A stretch of DNA of 33,643 nucleotides from Mahella sp. (GCF_020054945.1 NZ_JAIHAU010000022.1:1-33643), one strand, 5' to 3'. Shown: positions 1-7,989, numbered from the stretch's first letter. Made by a program: numbers and translations. Notes: a model not told the origin generated them from the sequence alone.

Positions 1-20
1 TGACCTGTAATGCTTTATAT

Positions 21-38
21 GACTTGCTTTCGCAAGCC
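21..38 (-). repeat. Short hairpin with GAAA tetraloop (minus strand)
   Basis: On the minus strand this reads GGCTTGC-GAAA-GCAAGTC, a 7-bp stem with one G-U pair closed by a GNRA-type tetraloop. The plus strand version has an A-C mismatch, so the minus strand is the likelier RNA. No T-run follows, so it is not an obvious terminator. Confidence 0.5.
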
Positions 39-131
39 TTTGAGTCCCTACTTTCCACTATATACCCGTTTTTGTCCCCAGTTATTTATTCTATATAACA
101 GCTCAAGGCAACCACATCCTCACATTACAAT

Positions 132-168
132 TTTTGAGTACTTTCTAAAACTCCGAAAGCACTTAAAA
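132..168. repeat. Imperfect 14-bp stem-loop
   Basis: The arms at 132-145 and 155-168 pair over 14 positions, with one G-U wobble and one mismatch, around a 9-nt loop. It lies in non-coding DNA. With the 21-38 hairpin it suggests a structured transcript, most likely from the minus strand. Confidence 0.5.
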
Positions 169-412
169 TCTATGTTAAAGGCTCGACTGTTTATGTCTTA
201 CCTCCAACATTCACCTTTTTGTCACCGCTCAAATCCCTTATATTAGTCGTTCTTCCAGGTCATGATATCATCCTTCGTTTTCTTCTTTCCATATATAAGA
301 CTATCTTATAACATAAAAGTTGCATTTTTTAAAAAACTATTTCCCTATAATAAACAACGCTGAGACATTCTTACTAACTATTTCTATTTTACCTCTCTAA
401 ACAAATATTTGC

Positions 413-432
413 AATATATCTAAAGATATATT
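413..432. repeat. Perfect AT-rich palindrome
   Basis: AATATATCT, a 2-nt centre (AA), then AGATATATT: a perfect 9-bp inverted repeat. It could be a protein-binding site or a weak hairpin. It is not linked to any gene I can name. Confidence 0.45.
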
Positions 433-515
433 TTGGCATTTTCATAAACACCCGTCTTTAGGAGTTAACACCATGTTTGTTTAGGAATAATTTATATATT
501 TACGGCCTTGAAACC

Positions 516-537
516 AGCGCAATTACGCGCTTTTTTT
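516..537 (+). terminator. Intrinsic terminator-like hairpin before argF
   Basis: AGCGC, loop AATTAC, GCGCT, followed by a run of seven T. The stem is short (5 bp) but GC-rich, with a good T-tract. It points toward argF and lies upstream of the argF promoter, so it would end transcripts entering from the left. No gene ends just before it, so it may terminate a small RNA. Confidence 0.55.
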
Positions 538-544
538 GTTGTCA

Positions 545-582
545 AAAATAATTTCAATATGACATTATCATAAAATCATAAT
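545..582 (-). repeat. Left copy of 38-bp inverted element
   Basis: These 38 bases match the reverse complement of 33547-33584 at 36 positions (mismatches at 551 and 577), with an uninterrupted 25-bp identity at 552-576. The core is the palindrome TATGA-CATTA-TCATA. The copy sits just upstream of the argF promoter; the other sits upstream of two divergent genes at the right edge. It may be a shared operator or a dispersed repeat. Confidence 0.75.
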
Positions 583-602
583 AGGGGGAGCAAAAATTTT
601 AT

Positions 603-639
603 TTGCATTTTTATGCATTATTATGTATAATTATTAATA
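603..639 (+). promoter_or_regulatory. argF promoter overlapped by two ARG boxes
   Basis: The promoter is -35 TTGCAT (603-608), 17-bp spacer, -10 TATAAT (626-631). Two ArgR/AhrC-type boxes cover it. Box 1, TTGCATTTTTATGCAT (603-618), is one base away from the reverse complement of the Bacillus consensus CATGAATAAAAATKCAAK. Box 2 (622-639) is a weaker match with the TATGTAT...ATTAATA pattern. Binding of the arginine repressor here would block RNA polymerase directly, so argF should be repressed by arginine. Confidence 0.7.
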
Positions 640-671
640 TATTAACCATGTGTATTTTGGAGGACATAATA

Positions 672-1634
672 ATGGATTTAAACCTTTACGAATATAAAGC
701 CAAAGACGCTTTTAAGTGTAAGGACTTGCTATCGATACACGACCTTACACAGGATGAGGTATATCAGATTCTAAGCCTGGGCCTGAAACTTAAAGCTCAG
801 TCAAAAGCCGGTATACCGCACCCCTTGCTCAAGGGTAAAACACTGGGCATGATATTTCAGAAATCATCAACGCGCACGCGCGTTTCGTTTGAGGTAGGTA
901 TATATCAGTTGGGCGGCTACGGACTCTTTTTGAGTAGCAACGATCTGCAACTGGGACGGGGTGAGACCATCGCCGATACCGCTCGTGTTTTATCACGCTA
1001 TTTGGACGGCATCATGATACGCACGTTCAAGCAAAAGGATGTCGAGGATTTGGCTTATTACAGCTCTATACCGGTTATAAACGGCCTGACAGACCTCTTG
1101 CACCCGTGCCAGGTATTATCCGATTTACTGACCGTATACGAAAAAAAGCAAAGATTTTCGGGCTTGAAATTAGCATTCATAGGAGACGGCAATAACATGG
1201 CCCATTCGCTTATGTTCGGCTGCGCCAAAGTAGGTATGGATATAGCGCTGGCATGCCCCGAGGGTTACAAACCTGATGATGATATAGTCAAAGCCGCCAA
1301 GGCCGATGCACAGCTATCGGGCAGCCATATAACAATAATGACCGACCCTGCGGAGGCTATAAAAGGCGCCGACGTGGTTTATACCGACGTATGGGCCAGT
1401 ATGGGGCAAGAGGCGCAAATGCAGGCGCGTAAAAAGGTCATGCAGAATTATCAGGTAAACGAGTCTCTCTGGCAATTGGCAAAGCCAGACGCTATATTCA
1501 TGCATTGCCTGCCGGCTCATCGCGGCGAAGAGGTAACCGAGGCTATTATAGACGGATCGGCATCGGTCATTTTCGATGAGGCCGAAAACAGATTACATGC
1601 TCAAAAAGCCATAATGGCGCTTTTGATGGCGTAA
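672..1634 (+). CDS. argF: Ornithine carbamoyltransferase
   Basis: It transfers the carbamoyl group of carbamoyl phosphate to ornithine, giving citrulline, in arginine synthesis in the cytoplasm. The 320-residue length is normal for the family. Visible motifs are STRTRVSFE (66-74, carbamoyl-phosphate loop), HPCQVLSD (144-151), DVWASMGQE and the ornithine-loop HCLPAHRGEE near the C-terminus, which separates it from aspartate carbamoyltransferases. The ATG at 672 is chosen because GGAGG lies just before it; an in-frame TTG at 603 falls inside the promoter and operator. No other arg genes are adjacent; a GNAT gene follows after 13 bp. The ARG boxes favour a biosynthetic (argF) over a catabolic (arcB) role. 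Confidence 0.95.
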   Translation: MDLNLYEYKAKDAFKCKDLLSIHDLTQDEVYQILSLGLKLKAQSKAGIPHPLLKGKTLGMIFQKSSTRTRVSFEVGIYQLGGYGLFLSSNDLQLGRGETIADTARVLSRYLDGIMIRTFKQKDVEDLAYYSSIPVINGLTDLLHPCQVLSDLLTVYEKKQRFSGLKLAFIGDGNNMAHSLMFGCAKVGMDIALACPEGYKPDDDIVKAAKADAQLSGSHITIMTDPAEAIKGADVVYTDVWASMGQEAQMQARKKVMQNYQVNESLWQLAKPDAIFMHCLPAHRGEEVTEAIIDGSASVIFDEAENRLHAQKAIMALLMA

Positions 1635-1647
1635 AAGGAGGATTGTT

Positions 1648-2145
1648 ATGGAAATTACAGTTAGAAAGGCCGCTTTAGAGGATGCGGCATCCATTTATGA
1701 TATAATACAGGAGGCCTTCACAAAATATCAGAAAGACCTCAATGCGGATGCCAAAGTGGCCGCTTTATACGAAACAGTAGAGGATATAAAGCGCGACATA
1801 GAATGCAAATGCGTTTTGATAGCGTTTTTGGGCAACATACCGATAGGTACCATACGCTATGAGATAAAAGCCGACGGCACCGCTTATTTGAGCCGTTTCG
1901 GCGTGAGACCGGCTTATCAGAAGTATGGAGCCGGCACCGCTCTGATGAGAGCCTTAGAGCAGGATGCTGAAAAAAATGGGGCCACCGCCATAGTCCTCCA
2001 CACCGCCTTAAAAATGAAACACCTTATAGACTTTTATCAACGCATGGGCTATTATGTGGCTTCCACATCCGACGATACCGGCTATATACGCGCTTTGCTG
2101 CGCAAACCGCTGCAACAACAAGCTGAAGCGATCAGTCCTTCATGA
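1648..2145 (+). CDS. GNAT-family N-acetyltransferase
   Basis: A 165-residue single-domain GNAT protein that would transfer an acetyl group from acetyl-CoA to an amine. The acetyl-CoA loop is visible as VRPAYQKYGAGTALM (about 92-106), followed by the usual C-terminal FYQRMGY segment. An AAGGAGG site precedes the ATG, 13 bp after the argF stop, so it is co-transcribed with argF and probably controlled by the same ARG boxes. That context makes an N-acetylglutamate synthase-like role possible, but nothing in the sequence fixes the substrate; a peptide or small-molecule acetylase is equally possible. Confidence 0.85.
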   Translation: MEITVRKAALEDAASIYDIIQEAFTKYQKDLNADAKVAALYETVEDIKRDIECKCVLIAFLGNIPIGTIRYEIKADGTAYLSRFGVRPAYQKYGAGTALMRALEQDAEKNGATAIVLHTALKMKHLIDFYQRMGYYVASTSDDTGYIRALLRKPLQQQAEAISPS

Positions 2146-2230
2146 TCTCTGTCTTATTTGGGCTGTTTCGACCTTCTGTCATAGGCGGCCTTCCCTCAAG
2201 TATGGCCAACGATATTTCTATATCCTTCAC
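2132..2230 (-). other. 32-codon frame continuing the methylase out of frame
   Basis: Directly at the methylase stop (2227-2229), the -1 frame opens with GTG at 2230 and runs 32 codons with coding-like content (VKDIEISLAILEG, then RPPMTEGRNSPN) to a TGA at 2132-2134, overlapping the end of the convergent GNAT gene. Removing one TG from the TGTGTG at the junction would join it in frame to the methylase as a C-terminal tail. It may be a displaced tail, a tiny separate ORF or chance. Confidence 0.35.
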
Positions 2231-4794
2231 ACATAACTTTTGCAATATGGTGCTCCACGCAATTTTATACCGTGCCGTTCAAACCATTCATAATAATCCT
2301 CTACATCGGCTTTAGCCGTTGCCGCATCGGCCTCAAGGCCGGCTATAGCATTCTTTAGCAGCATTTTCACTTTGTACCCGGTATCGGCCGATATGCTGTA
2401 ACGCCATATAAACACCGTAAAATATCCGCCCTCCGATTGCCCTTTCCATACGAGCGGCTCCCATGGGTTCTTTGTCTCTTTATACCTGCAGGTATTCTCA
2501 TCAAAACCGGCGTTGTTCAAATAGTCATTGGCAAAATCGTCCCTCAGCCACGTTTCTATGCTCTTGCCCAGTATATCATTTATCTGGGCTTCTATGCCTG
2601 CGCTTCGGCTACCGAAGTTGGCATATATAGCACTGTGCATGCATTCCGCCACATCGCACAGGGTCGCTATCCCGTCGCTGCAGCCGCTAATGATGCGCCG
2701 GGCCAATGTTTGAAGGTATCGGGCCACCAATTGATCATCCGCCGGTTCCCTCACAGACCGGTGCCTGCCGCCAATTTGCTCCGATATATGCCGGCGGTCG
2801 GCTGAGCTTATACCGTACAGGTCAAATATCGCCTCGTCTATGGCATCGGCCATTCCCCCAACAGATAAATTATAATCATGCAGCTTATCCCGAAATGCTT
2901 TGCAAAGCCCGTACATATCCGCCGTATTGCCCAGCGATAATTGCTCGGATATGCTATCGGTTTGGTATAGCTCGGACAGCACATCGTATTTATATAATTG
3001 CTTTTTTAATTCCAGAATGGCCTTTACCATTTCGGTCACCCTATTTAACGTCTCTTGGTCAGGCTCTTTAAGCGGTAGCCTGCATACATCGCCGACCTGA
3101 AAATTAACTGTTGGATTAAGCATGGTCATAAAATAGCATGCCAGCTTTGAATTCACAAACCCTAAGAGATAATAAAGGTCGATGCCTTTGGAGAAGATGC
3201 AGGAACCTCCCACATCGAATATCCAGCCCGGTGGCAGGTATCTCGCATTGAAATTATCGTATGCTATCAAGCTGAACGTTATGCCCTCGCGAAAGTAATA
3301 TTCTTTATTCCTGATAACCGAACCTTTGAATTTCTTTATCTCGTTTCCGTTATCCGCCCAATCGATGACAAAATCATTCCGTCCAAGATACTTATTATAA
3401 CCCCCTCCTTTAGCATACGGTATCCAGCGTCGGCCGACCTCGTCCGGTAAAACCTCCCACCGCATATATACGAATCTATTATTGCATCCTGTAGCCAGCC
3501 CTTGTTTGACATCGGCGTAATAAGGCGACAATGCCGGCACATCGTTTAATATTTTCAATATATCGGCCGATGCGTTATATAAAAACCTTTCGCCGTCCAA
3601 TGACTTGAAAATACGTTGTTCCCTTACATACACATACCTGTCATCTATGTAGTATAATGCCTCTTTCTTATCTTTAACCCTTCGCAGATCGTAAAACCGG
3701 CTTAATCCCCTGTTTTCTGCATCATTGCGCGCTATGAGCACGGCCACGCTTACATTGGCATTTGCGAATACATCATTGCCCAAATGCACAAGTTTATCTA
3801 TATATAGTTTATCCAATAAAATACGGCGCAATTTTTCAAACCTTTTTATGTATAGATATGTATCGGGCGTAATATAACCCAAATAGCCCTCGGGGGCTAA
3901 AAGCTCCAACCCTCGTTCAATAAACGCCGCATAAAGGTCGGTTTTGCTGTGGCTGTACCATTGAGCAATATTCCCCCTTAAATCATCGGTCATTTTGCGA
4001 TTATTTAAATAAGGCGGATTGCCGACCACCACATCGTATAGTTGTCCCTCCAGCTTATCGTGGATGCCGTGCCGCGCCAGACTGCCCATATCGTGATCCG
4101 AGCAGATTATGTTTATAGCCGGCGCATCCGCGTCGGCATTCATACTCCTTGCCTTCATATAGAGGTTTAAACGCGCTATGCGCACGGCCATGGAGTCTAT
4201 ATCCACGCCGTATATATTTTTATCCAAGATACTGCGCGGTATATCTTCGGCGGGCACGCGGCCTTCTTGCACATACATATCATAAAATCTATCGAACGCG
4301 TATAATAAGAATGAGCCGCCGCCGCACGACGGGTCCAACAGCTTTATAGCTTCTACTCTTTTACCCGTTTTGTGCCAATAAGGCGTCAGCGTATTGTCTA
4401 TTATGTATTTTACTATCCAATCATATGTATAAAACCGAGTTTTAGAATTGGGATCGGCGCTGTTCGCACAATGCCGGTAGATCCATGCCACTATATCATC
4501 CTTAAGCCAATCCTCTCTGCTTATGCCGCGCGACAGTATATGGGCAAGCTTTGGCACACAAGCGGTATAAGCATTGCGATCGCAAGCTTGAAAAAGAGGC
4601 TTGACCGGATCCGGCAAAGCCTCGATTATATCCCTCAAAGTCATCCGCCCGGCTATCAAGTCGTCGGCGATCGGGGGTACCAGCCCCCGCCGCTCCAACG
4701 CGATAGCCGCGCATACGGCTATAACCGCATCAATATCGCATCCGGCACTCAGCAGCGGTCTTATATCCTTTACAGCAGAATATATGCCGTTCAA
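2227..4794 (-). CDS. Orphan PglX-like adenine-specific DNA methyltransferase
   Basis: Probable N6-adenine DNA methyltransferase (SAM-dependent) of the Eco57I/PglX class, 855 residues. Motif I is LDPSCGGGSF (153-162), an acidic GVDID follows (196-200), and catalytic motif IV is NPPY (259-262). The second half has features I associate with BREX PglX and type IIG enzymes: an NRFVYMRW segment, RNKEYYFREGITF, and a TaqI-like recognition part with NSKLACYFM. BREX-1 PglX is usually about 1200 residues, so this is short, and I see no N-terminal nuclease motif. Translation starts at TTG 4794, 9 bp after the alpha-galactosidase stop, with AGGAG about 12 nt upstream; the next ATG is codon 51. No BREX genes, nuclease or specificity subunit is nearby. 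The end may be frameshifted (see 2132-2230). Confidence 0.8.
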   Translation of the reverse strand: MNGIYSAVKDIRPLLSAGCDIDAVIAVCAAIALERRGLVPPIADDLIAGRMTLRDIIEALPDPVKPLFQACDRNAYTACVPKLAHILSRGISREDWLKDDIVAWIYRHCANSADPNSKTRFYTYDWIVKYIIDNTLTPYWHKTGKRVEAIKLLDPSCGGGSFLLYAFDRFYDMYVQEGRVPAEDIPRSILDKNIYGVDIDSMAVRIARLNLYMKARSMNADADAPAINIICSDHDMGSLARHGIHDKLEGQLYDVVVGNPPYLNNRKMTDDLRGNIAQWYSHSKTDLYAAFIERGLELLAPEGYLGYITPDTYLYIKRFEKLRRILLDKLYIDKLVHLGNDVFANANVSVAVLIARNDAENRGLSRFYDLRRVKDKKEALYYIDDRYVYVREQRIFKSLDGERFLYNASADILKILNDVPALSPYYADVKQGLATGCNNRFVYMRWEVLPDEVGRRWIPYAKGGGYNKYLGRNDFVIDWADNGNEIKKFKGSVIRNKEYYFREGITFSLIAYDNFNARYLPPGWIFDVGGSCIFSKGIDLYYLLGFVNSKLACYFMTMLNPTVNFQVGDVCRLPLKEPDQETLNRVTEMVKAILELKKQLYKYDVLSELYQTDSISEQLSLGNTADMYGLCKAFRDKLHDYNLSVGGMADAIDEAIFDLYGISSADRRHISEQIGGRHRSVREPADDQLVARYLQTLARRIISGCSDGIATLCDVAECMHSAIYANFGSRSAGIEAQINDILGKSIETWLRDDFANDYLNNAGFDENTCRYKETKNPWEPLVWKGQSEGGYFTVFIWRYSISADTGYKVKMLLKNAIAGLEADAATAKADVEDYYEWFERHGIKLRGAPYCKSYV

Positions 4795-4803
4795 CTTTAA
4801 TGC

Positions 4804-6894
4804 CTACTCCTGTTGTTCATCAAATAATACTTTGATGTGTACCGGCCCTTTTATATCGTCGCAATTAACCAGATACAACACATCGTCTTTACCATAGCCA
4901 TACACTGTGCCGTTGACATATATGCCGACAGGCTCCTTAAGCGATACCAAACCGAATTGCCCGCCCTCGGCCAATATGACGTCCATAACCCCTCCTGTGA
5001 CCGAAGCGTATTTTATAGCGGCCGATGATATATATTTATCGATTAACCCTAGTATAGCACGACCGTCATTTAACGGGACCATCTGATATAACGCTACGCC
5101 ATTGTCGTTGAGCTCGAATGAAATCTCATCTTTTTGGCTTATAACCCGTGCCGAACGGCTGAAATGCTCATAGACGGCCACGTCGGGCATCGTCAATCCC
5201 GGTATATCCGAAGGTCTTACGCTGCCCCTCACCGTTAACCCTTCATTATTTATATTGAAGGCTGCTATTATGCCCGCATTGCCAGCCTTGTTCCATATTT
5301 TAAGCGGGGTAGGTTCGCTGCACGGATCTTTCATCAGGCAATCGGCCGTAGGCATCCCCGGACGCTTACAGCGAAGTATGCGTCCATTGGAAAGCATCAG
5401 CGGCTTTAGTACATCGCCGGATGTTTTGCCCACCGGATCGCTTATATATACAGGTCCACCGCTTATCGCCCTGAGCACCGCATTGTTGACAGCCTGCGGA
5501 TGGGAAGTCCACCACATATCCCAGTCTCCCCATACGAAATTGCCGTATATATACGAATTATACGCGTTCTGCAGCGCATGCTCCCTAAAGTTGCCCTCGT
5601 TATTCGGCAAGAAATCATCGCTATTGCGCGATACAGCCGATGCCCGCCTGTGCCACAAATCCTCCTGTGCCATACCCATACAATTTATAATTAAACCGCT
5701 GAAATTAAGCCCCACAGATGCTTCCATGGCGTCATGCATACCGCTTGCCGCCCTTGCCGCAGCCATATTATACTTAACAAAGTTGATCAGTGAACTTTGA
5801 TTATCCACCTTGACGAAATCCACGCCTTGGCTCGCAAGATACGAATGCCATGCGTTCCAGAAAGCAAATCCCTTGGCCGCGTCAGGATAAGGAATGAGTC
5901 TGCCGTCCTTGGTCGTATATATATTCTCCTTAAACTCCTTGGCCAATGCGCTATTTTTAGCTATTCCGTCCCAGTATCCGGTAAAGGCATGCCACACCCC
6001 TACCCAATTGACCCCATACTGCTCCTTCAACTTGGCTACAGTGCCGGCCAACCCCTCGGGGAATTTATCGTTATCCGCACCAAAGGACTTGAGCTTTCGA
6101 TCCTCGGTCTCCGACCACCCATCGTCTATTATAAACCAGCGCGCCGGTATACCTTTATCATGGAACTCCCGGGCCTTGTCCAATAAACCCTGATGATTCA
6201 CGTCATGGTAAAAAGCATCCCAACTGCACCAACCCAGGTATTCCAATTCCTCCGGATATGGTCGTTGGTCTATGGTTTTGCCCGGAATCTTAAGAGATTT
6301 GAGCCCAGCAAAAGACGATGTTTTAACCAGCTCAAACGGATCGCCATCCGATGCCAATACAAAAGCCAGCGTATCGCAGCTGTTGTAGCCCATATCATAT
6401 GCGGAAAGCGCTATCTCTATGCCGCTGTCCGCGCCGGATAATTCCGCTCCGAACATCTCGTCGCATACGGGCAGGATATGATGGTACATAGCACCGTCTT
6501 TCCATACCAATGATTGGGTACGCGGTGGTATTTTCTCTATATTCGTATCAAACCACGGCCTGGTCCACCATGCCTTATGCAGGTAATTGGCCATGAGCCC
6601 TTCGACATTGCCGACGGCATCTATATGTAACTTCACACCGCCTATAGGATCTAAAAAACCCTTCTTCAGATCAGCGCGCACCCTAAACAGCGTGGCGCCG
6701 CGGTAGGCGCGAAACATCAAGCTAAGCGACAGGTCGTCGTCTCCGTACTCGGCCGTATCCGAGTCGAAATTTCTAAGCGGCAATTCGTATATACGGCCAT
6801 CTACATTCACAAGCGGTTTTAAGCCTTTTAAAACCATCCTATCTTCCAACGTAACATCCAAAGTTTGGTCTCTATTTAATACTATATTATACAT
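4804..6894 (-). CDS. GH36 alpha-galactosidase, raffinose-synthase (Sip1) type
   Basis: It most likely removes alpha-linked galactose from raffinose-type or galactomannan oligosaccharides in the cytoplasm; no signal peptide is present. The 696 residues carry GWCSWDAF (221-228), IIDDGW (255-260), the nucleophile segment FVKVDNQ (Asp364) and RNSDDF (423-428), where the acid/base Asp is expected, then GGPVYISDPVGK. These are typical of the raffinose synthase branch of GH36. In bacteria this branch is mainly hydrolytic, but a galactosyltransferase activity cannot be excluded. The ATG at 6894 has GGGAGG about 11 nt upstream. It is the first gene of a two-gene unit with the PglX-like methylase. Confidence 0.85.
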   Translation of the reverse strand: MYNIVLNRDQTLDVTLEDRMVLKGLKPLVNVDGRIYELPLRNFDSDTAEYGDDDLSLSLMFRAYRGATLFRVRADLKKGFLDPIGGVKLHIDAVGNVEGLMANYLHKAWWTRPWFDTNIEKIPPRTQSLVWKDGAMYHHILPVCDEMFGAELSGADSGIEIALSAYDMGYNSCDTLAFVLASDGDPFELVKTSSFAGLKSLKIPGKTIDQRPYPEELEYLGWCSWDAFYHDVNHQGLLDKAREFHDKGIPARWFIIDDGWSETEDRKLKSFGADNDKFPEGLAGTVAKLKEQYGVNWVGVWHAFTGYWDGIAKNSALAKEFKENIYTTKDGRLIPYPDAAKGFAFWNAWHSYLASQGVDFVKVDNQSSLINFVKYNMAAARAASGMHDAMEASVGLNFSGLIINCMGMAQEDLWHRRASAVSRNSDDFLPNNEGNFREHALQNAYNSYIYGNFVWGDWDMWWTSHPQAVNNAVLRAISGGPVYISDPVGKTSGDVLKPLMLSNGRILRCKRPGMPTADCLMKDPCSEPTPLKIWNKAGNAGIIAAFNINNEGLTVRGSVRPSDIPGLTMPDVAVYEHFSRSARVISQKDEISFELNDNGVALYQMVPLNDGRAILGLIDKYISSAAIKYASVTGGVMDVILAEGGQFGLVSLKEPVGIYVNGTVYGYGKDDVLYLVNCDDIKGPVHIKVLFDEQQE

Positions 6895-6928
6895 GCTGAA
6901 TTTCGCCTCCCGACGTTATTATGCAATT

Positions 6929-6937
6929 ATTATATCA
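6929..6937 (-). promoter_or_regulatory. Extended -10 promoter for the alpha-galactosidase unit
   Basis: On the minus strand, TGATATAAT (6937 to 6929) is a perfect extended -10 box (TGnTATAAT) about 35 bp before the ATG at 6894. There is no strong -35, which fits an extended -10 promoter. A second TATAAT lies further upstream, also without a -35. Confidence 0.5.
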
Positions 6938-6999
6938 CAAACATGCCCTGCTATTATATTTTTTGCCCGCGTGTCCTAATAGGATGTTCGCACCAATTA

Positions 7000-7033
7000 A
7001 AATAGCCTGTTATTCATGAATAACAGGCTATTT
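7000..7033 (-). terminator. Terminator hairpin of the por operon
   Basis: A perfect inverted repeat with 15-bp arms (AAATAGCCTGTTATT and its complement) and a CATG loop starts 9 bp past the porB stop. On the minus strand it is followed by TTTTAA. It separates the por operon from the alpha-galactosidase promoter. Confidence 0.85.
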
Positions 7034-7042
7034 ATAATCCGA

Positions 7043-7978
7043 TTATTTTTCACCGCATAACTTTAACAGATTGTCCCATTCCTTATCTACATAAGCCTGG
7101 AATTCGTCTATAAGATGACGGTTTTGCGGTATAAACATATGCTTAAACCTGCCTTGCGGCTTGAGCCAGTCCTCCACAGGGCGCTTATTCTTGGGCTTAT
7201 AGCTCAGATGATATTCGCCGTTTACCACCTCATAAAGCGGCCATACGCACGTATCCACAGCTATCTCTATAAGCTCCATCATTATAGCGGTGTCATATCT
7301 CCAGCCTCTCGGGCATGGAGCCAATACGTTCAAGAATGCCGGCCCTTGTGTGTATATAGCCTTCTCCGACTTCTCATACAAATCTCTGAAATTTTTCATC
7401 GGAGCGGATTGCCCCACATACGGTATACCATGGGCCGCCATTATCTTGGTTAAATCCTTTTTATATTGCAACTTGCCCGGTATCACCGAACCCGCCGGCG
7501 ATGTGGTGGTATCGGCAAACTTAGGCGTCGACGATGAACGCTGTATGCCGGTATTCATATAAGCTTCATTATCGTAGCATACATATACCATGTCATGCCC
7601 GCGCTCCATGGCGCCTGACAATGATTGAAAGCCTATATCGTAGGTACCGCCGTCTCCTCCGAAAGCTATGAATTTTGCATCATACGGTATCTTTCCCTGC
7701 TTTTTGAGAGAAACATATGCCGCTTCCGCACCTGACACCGTCGCCGCGGCATTTTCAAAGGCGCTGTGTATATATGAATCCTTCCATGCTGAATAAGGAT
7801 ATATGCTGCTAGATACCTCAAGGCAACCGGTAGCATTGGCTACAACGGCATGGTCCTCGGTCTTTAATGCGCGAAGTACAGTGCGCACTACCACAGGAGC
7901 ACCGCAGCCGGCACACATTCTATGTCCGCCTGTAAACCTTTCGGGTTTCTGCGCTGTTTTCTTGAAATTATATGGCAT
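7043..7978 (-). CDS. porB: 2-oxoacid:ferredoxin oxidoreductase, beta subunit (probably pyruvate)
   Basis: The thiamine-diphosphate subunit of the four-subunit complex that converts pyruvate and CoA to acetyl-CoA, CO2 and reduced ferredoxin. The 311-residue length is typical. The N-terminal MCAGCGAP, NATGCLE and the later APCPRGW supply the cysteines that hold the proximal 4Fe-4S cluster in this family, and GDGGTYDIG with YDNEAYMNTG is the TPP/metal site. An AGGAGGT site lies before the ATG, 11 bp after porA. It is the last gene of the operon. Pyruvate is preferred over other 2-oxoacids on family resemblance; the substrate is not proven. Confidence 0.93.
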   Translation of the reverse strand: MPYNFKKTAQKPERFTGGHRMCAGCGAPVVVRTVLRALKTEDHAVVANATGCLEVSSSIYPYSAWKDSYIHSAFENAAATVSGAEAAYVSLKKQGKIPYDAKFIAFGGDGGTYDIGFQSLSGAMERGHDMVYVCYDNEAYMNTGIQRSSSTPKFADTTTSPAGSVIPGKLQYKKDLTKIMAAHGIPYVGQSAPMKNFRDLYEKSEKAIYTQGPAFLNVLAPCPRGWRYDTAIMMELIEIAVDTCVWPLYEVVNGEYHLSYKPKNKRPVEDWLKPQGRFKHMFIPQNRHLIDEFQAYVDKEWDNLLKLCGEK

Positions 7979-7989
7979 ACTTACACCTC

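Larger units (their letters stand above)
1..515. other. Non-coding, AT-rich leader region of the window
   Basis: I find no supportable gene here. The one open frame of note (10-246, +) has no Shine-Dalgarno site and no recognisable protein. The stretch holds two hairpins that fold best as minus-strand RNA (21-38 and 132-168) and a perfect AT palindrome (413-432). A TATAAT at 346-351 has no good -35 partner. The minus strand from about 300 to 1 reads like structured non-coding RNA or the non-coding end of a mobile element whose coding part would lie outside the window; that is a guess. Confidence 0.5.

Noticed and set aside
10-246. 78-codon open frame on the plus strand
   Set aside because: No ribosome-binding site, odd composition and no family likeness; it crosses hairpin-forming non-coding DNA.
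603-671. argF starting at the in-frame TTG at 603
   Set aside because: This lies within the promoter and ARG boxes and would add residues not found in the family; ATG 672 has a proper GGAGG site.
2227-4794. A BREX defence island
   Set aside because: Only a PglX-like protein is present; neighbouring genes are metabolic and no brxA/B/C, pglZ or lon-like gene is in the window.
5255-5800. 181-codon open frame antisense to the alpha-galactosidase
   Set aside because: Shadow of GH36, whose catalytic motifs are on the other strand.
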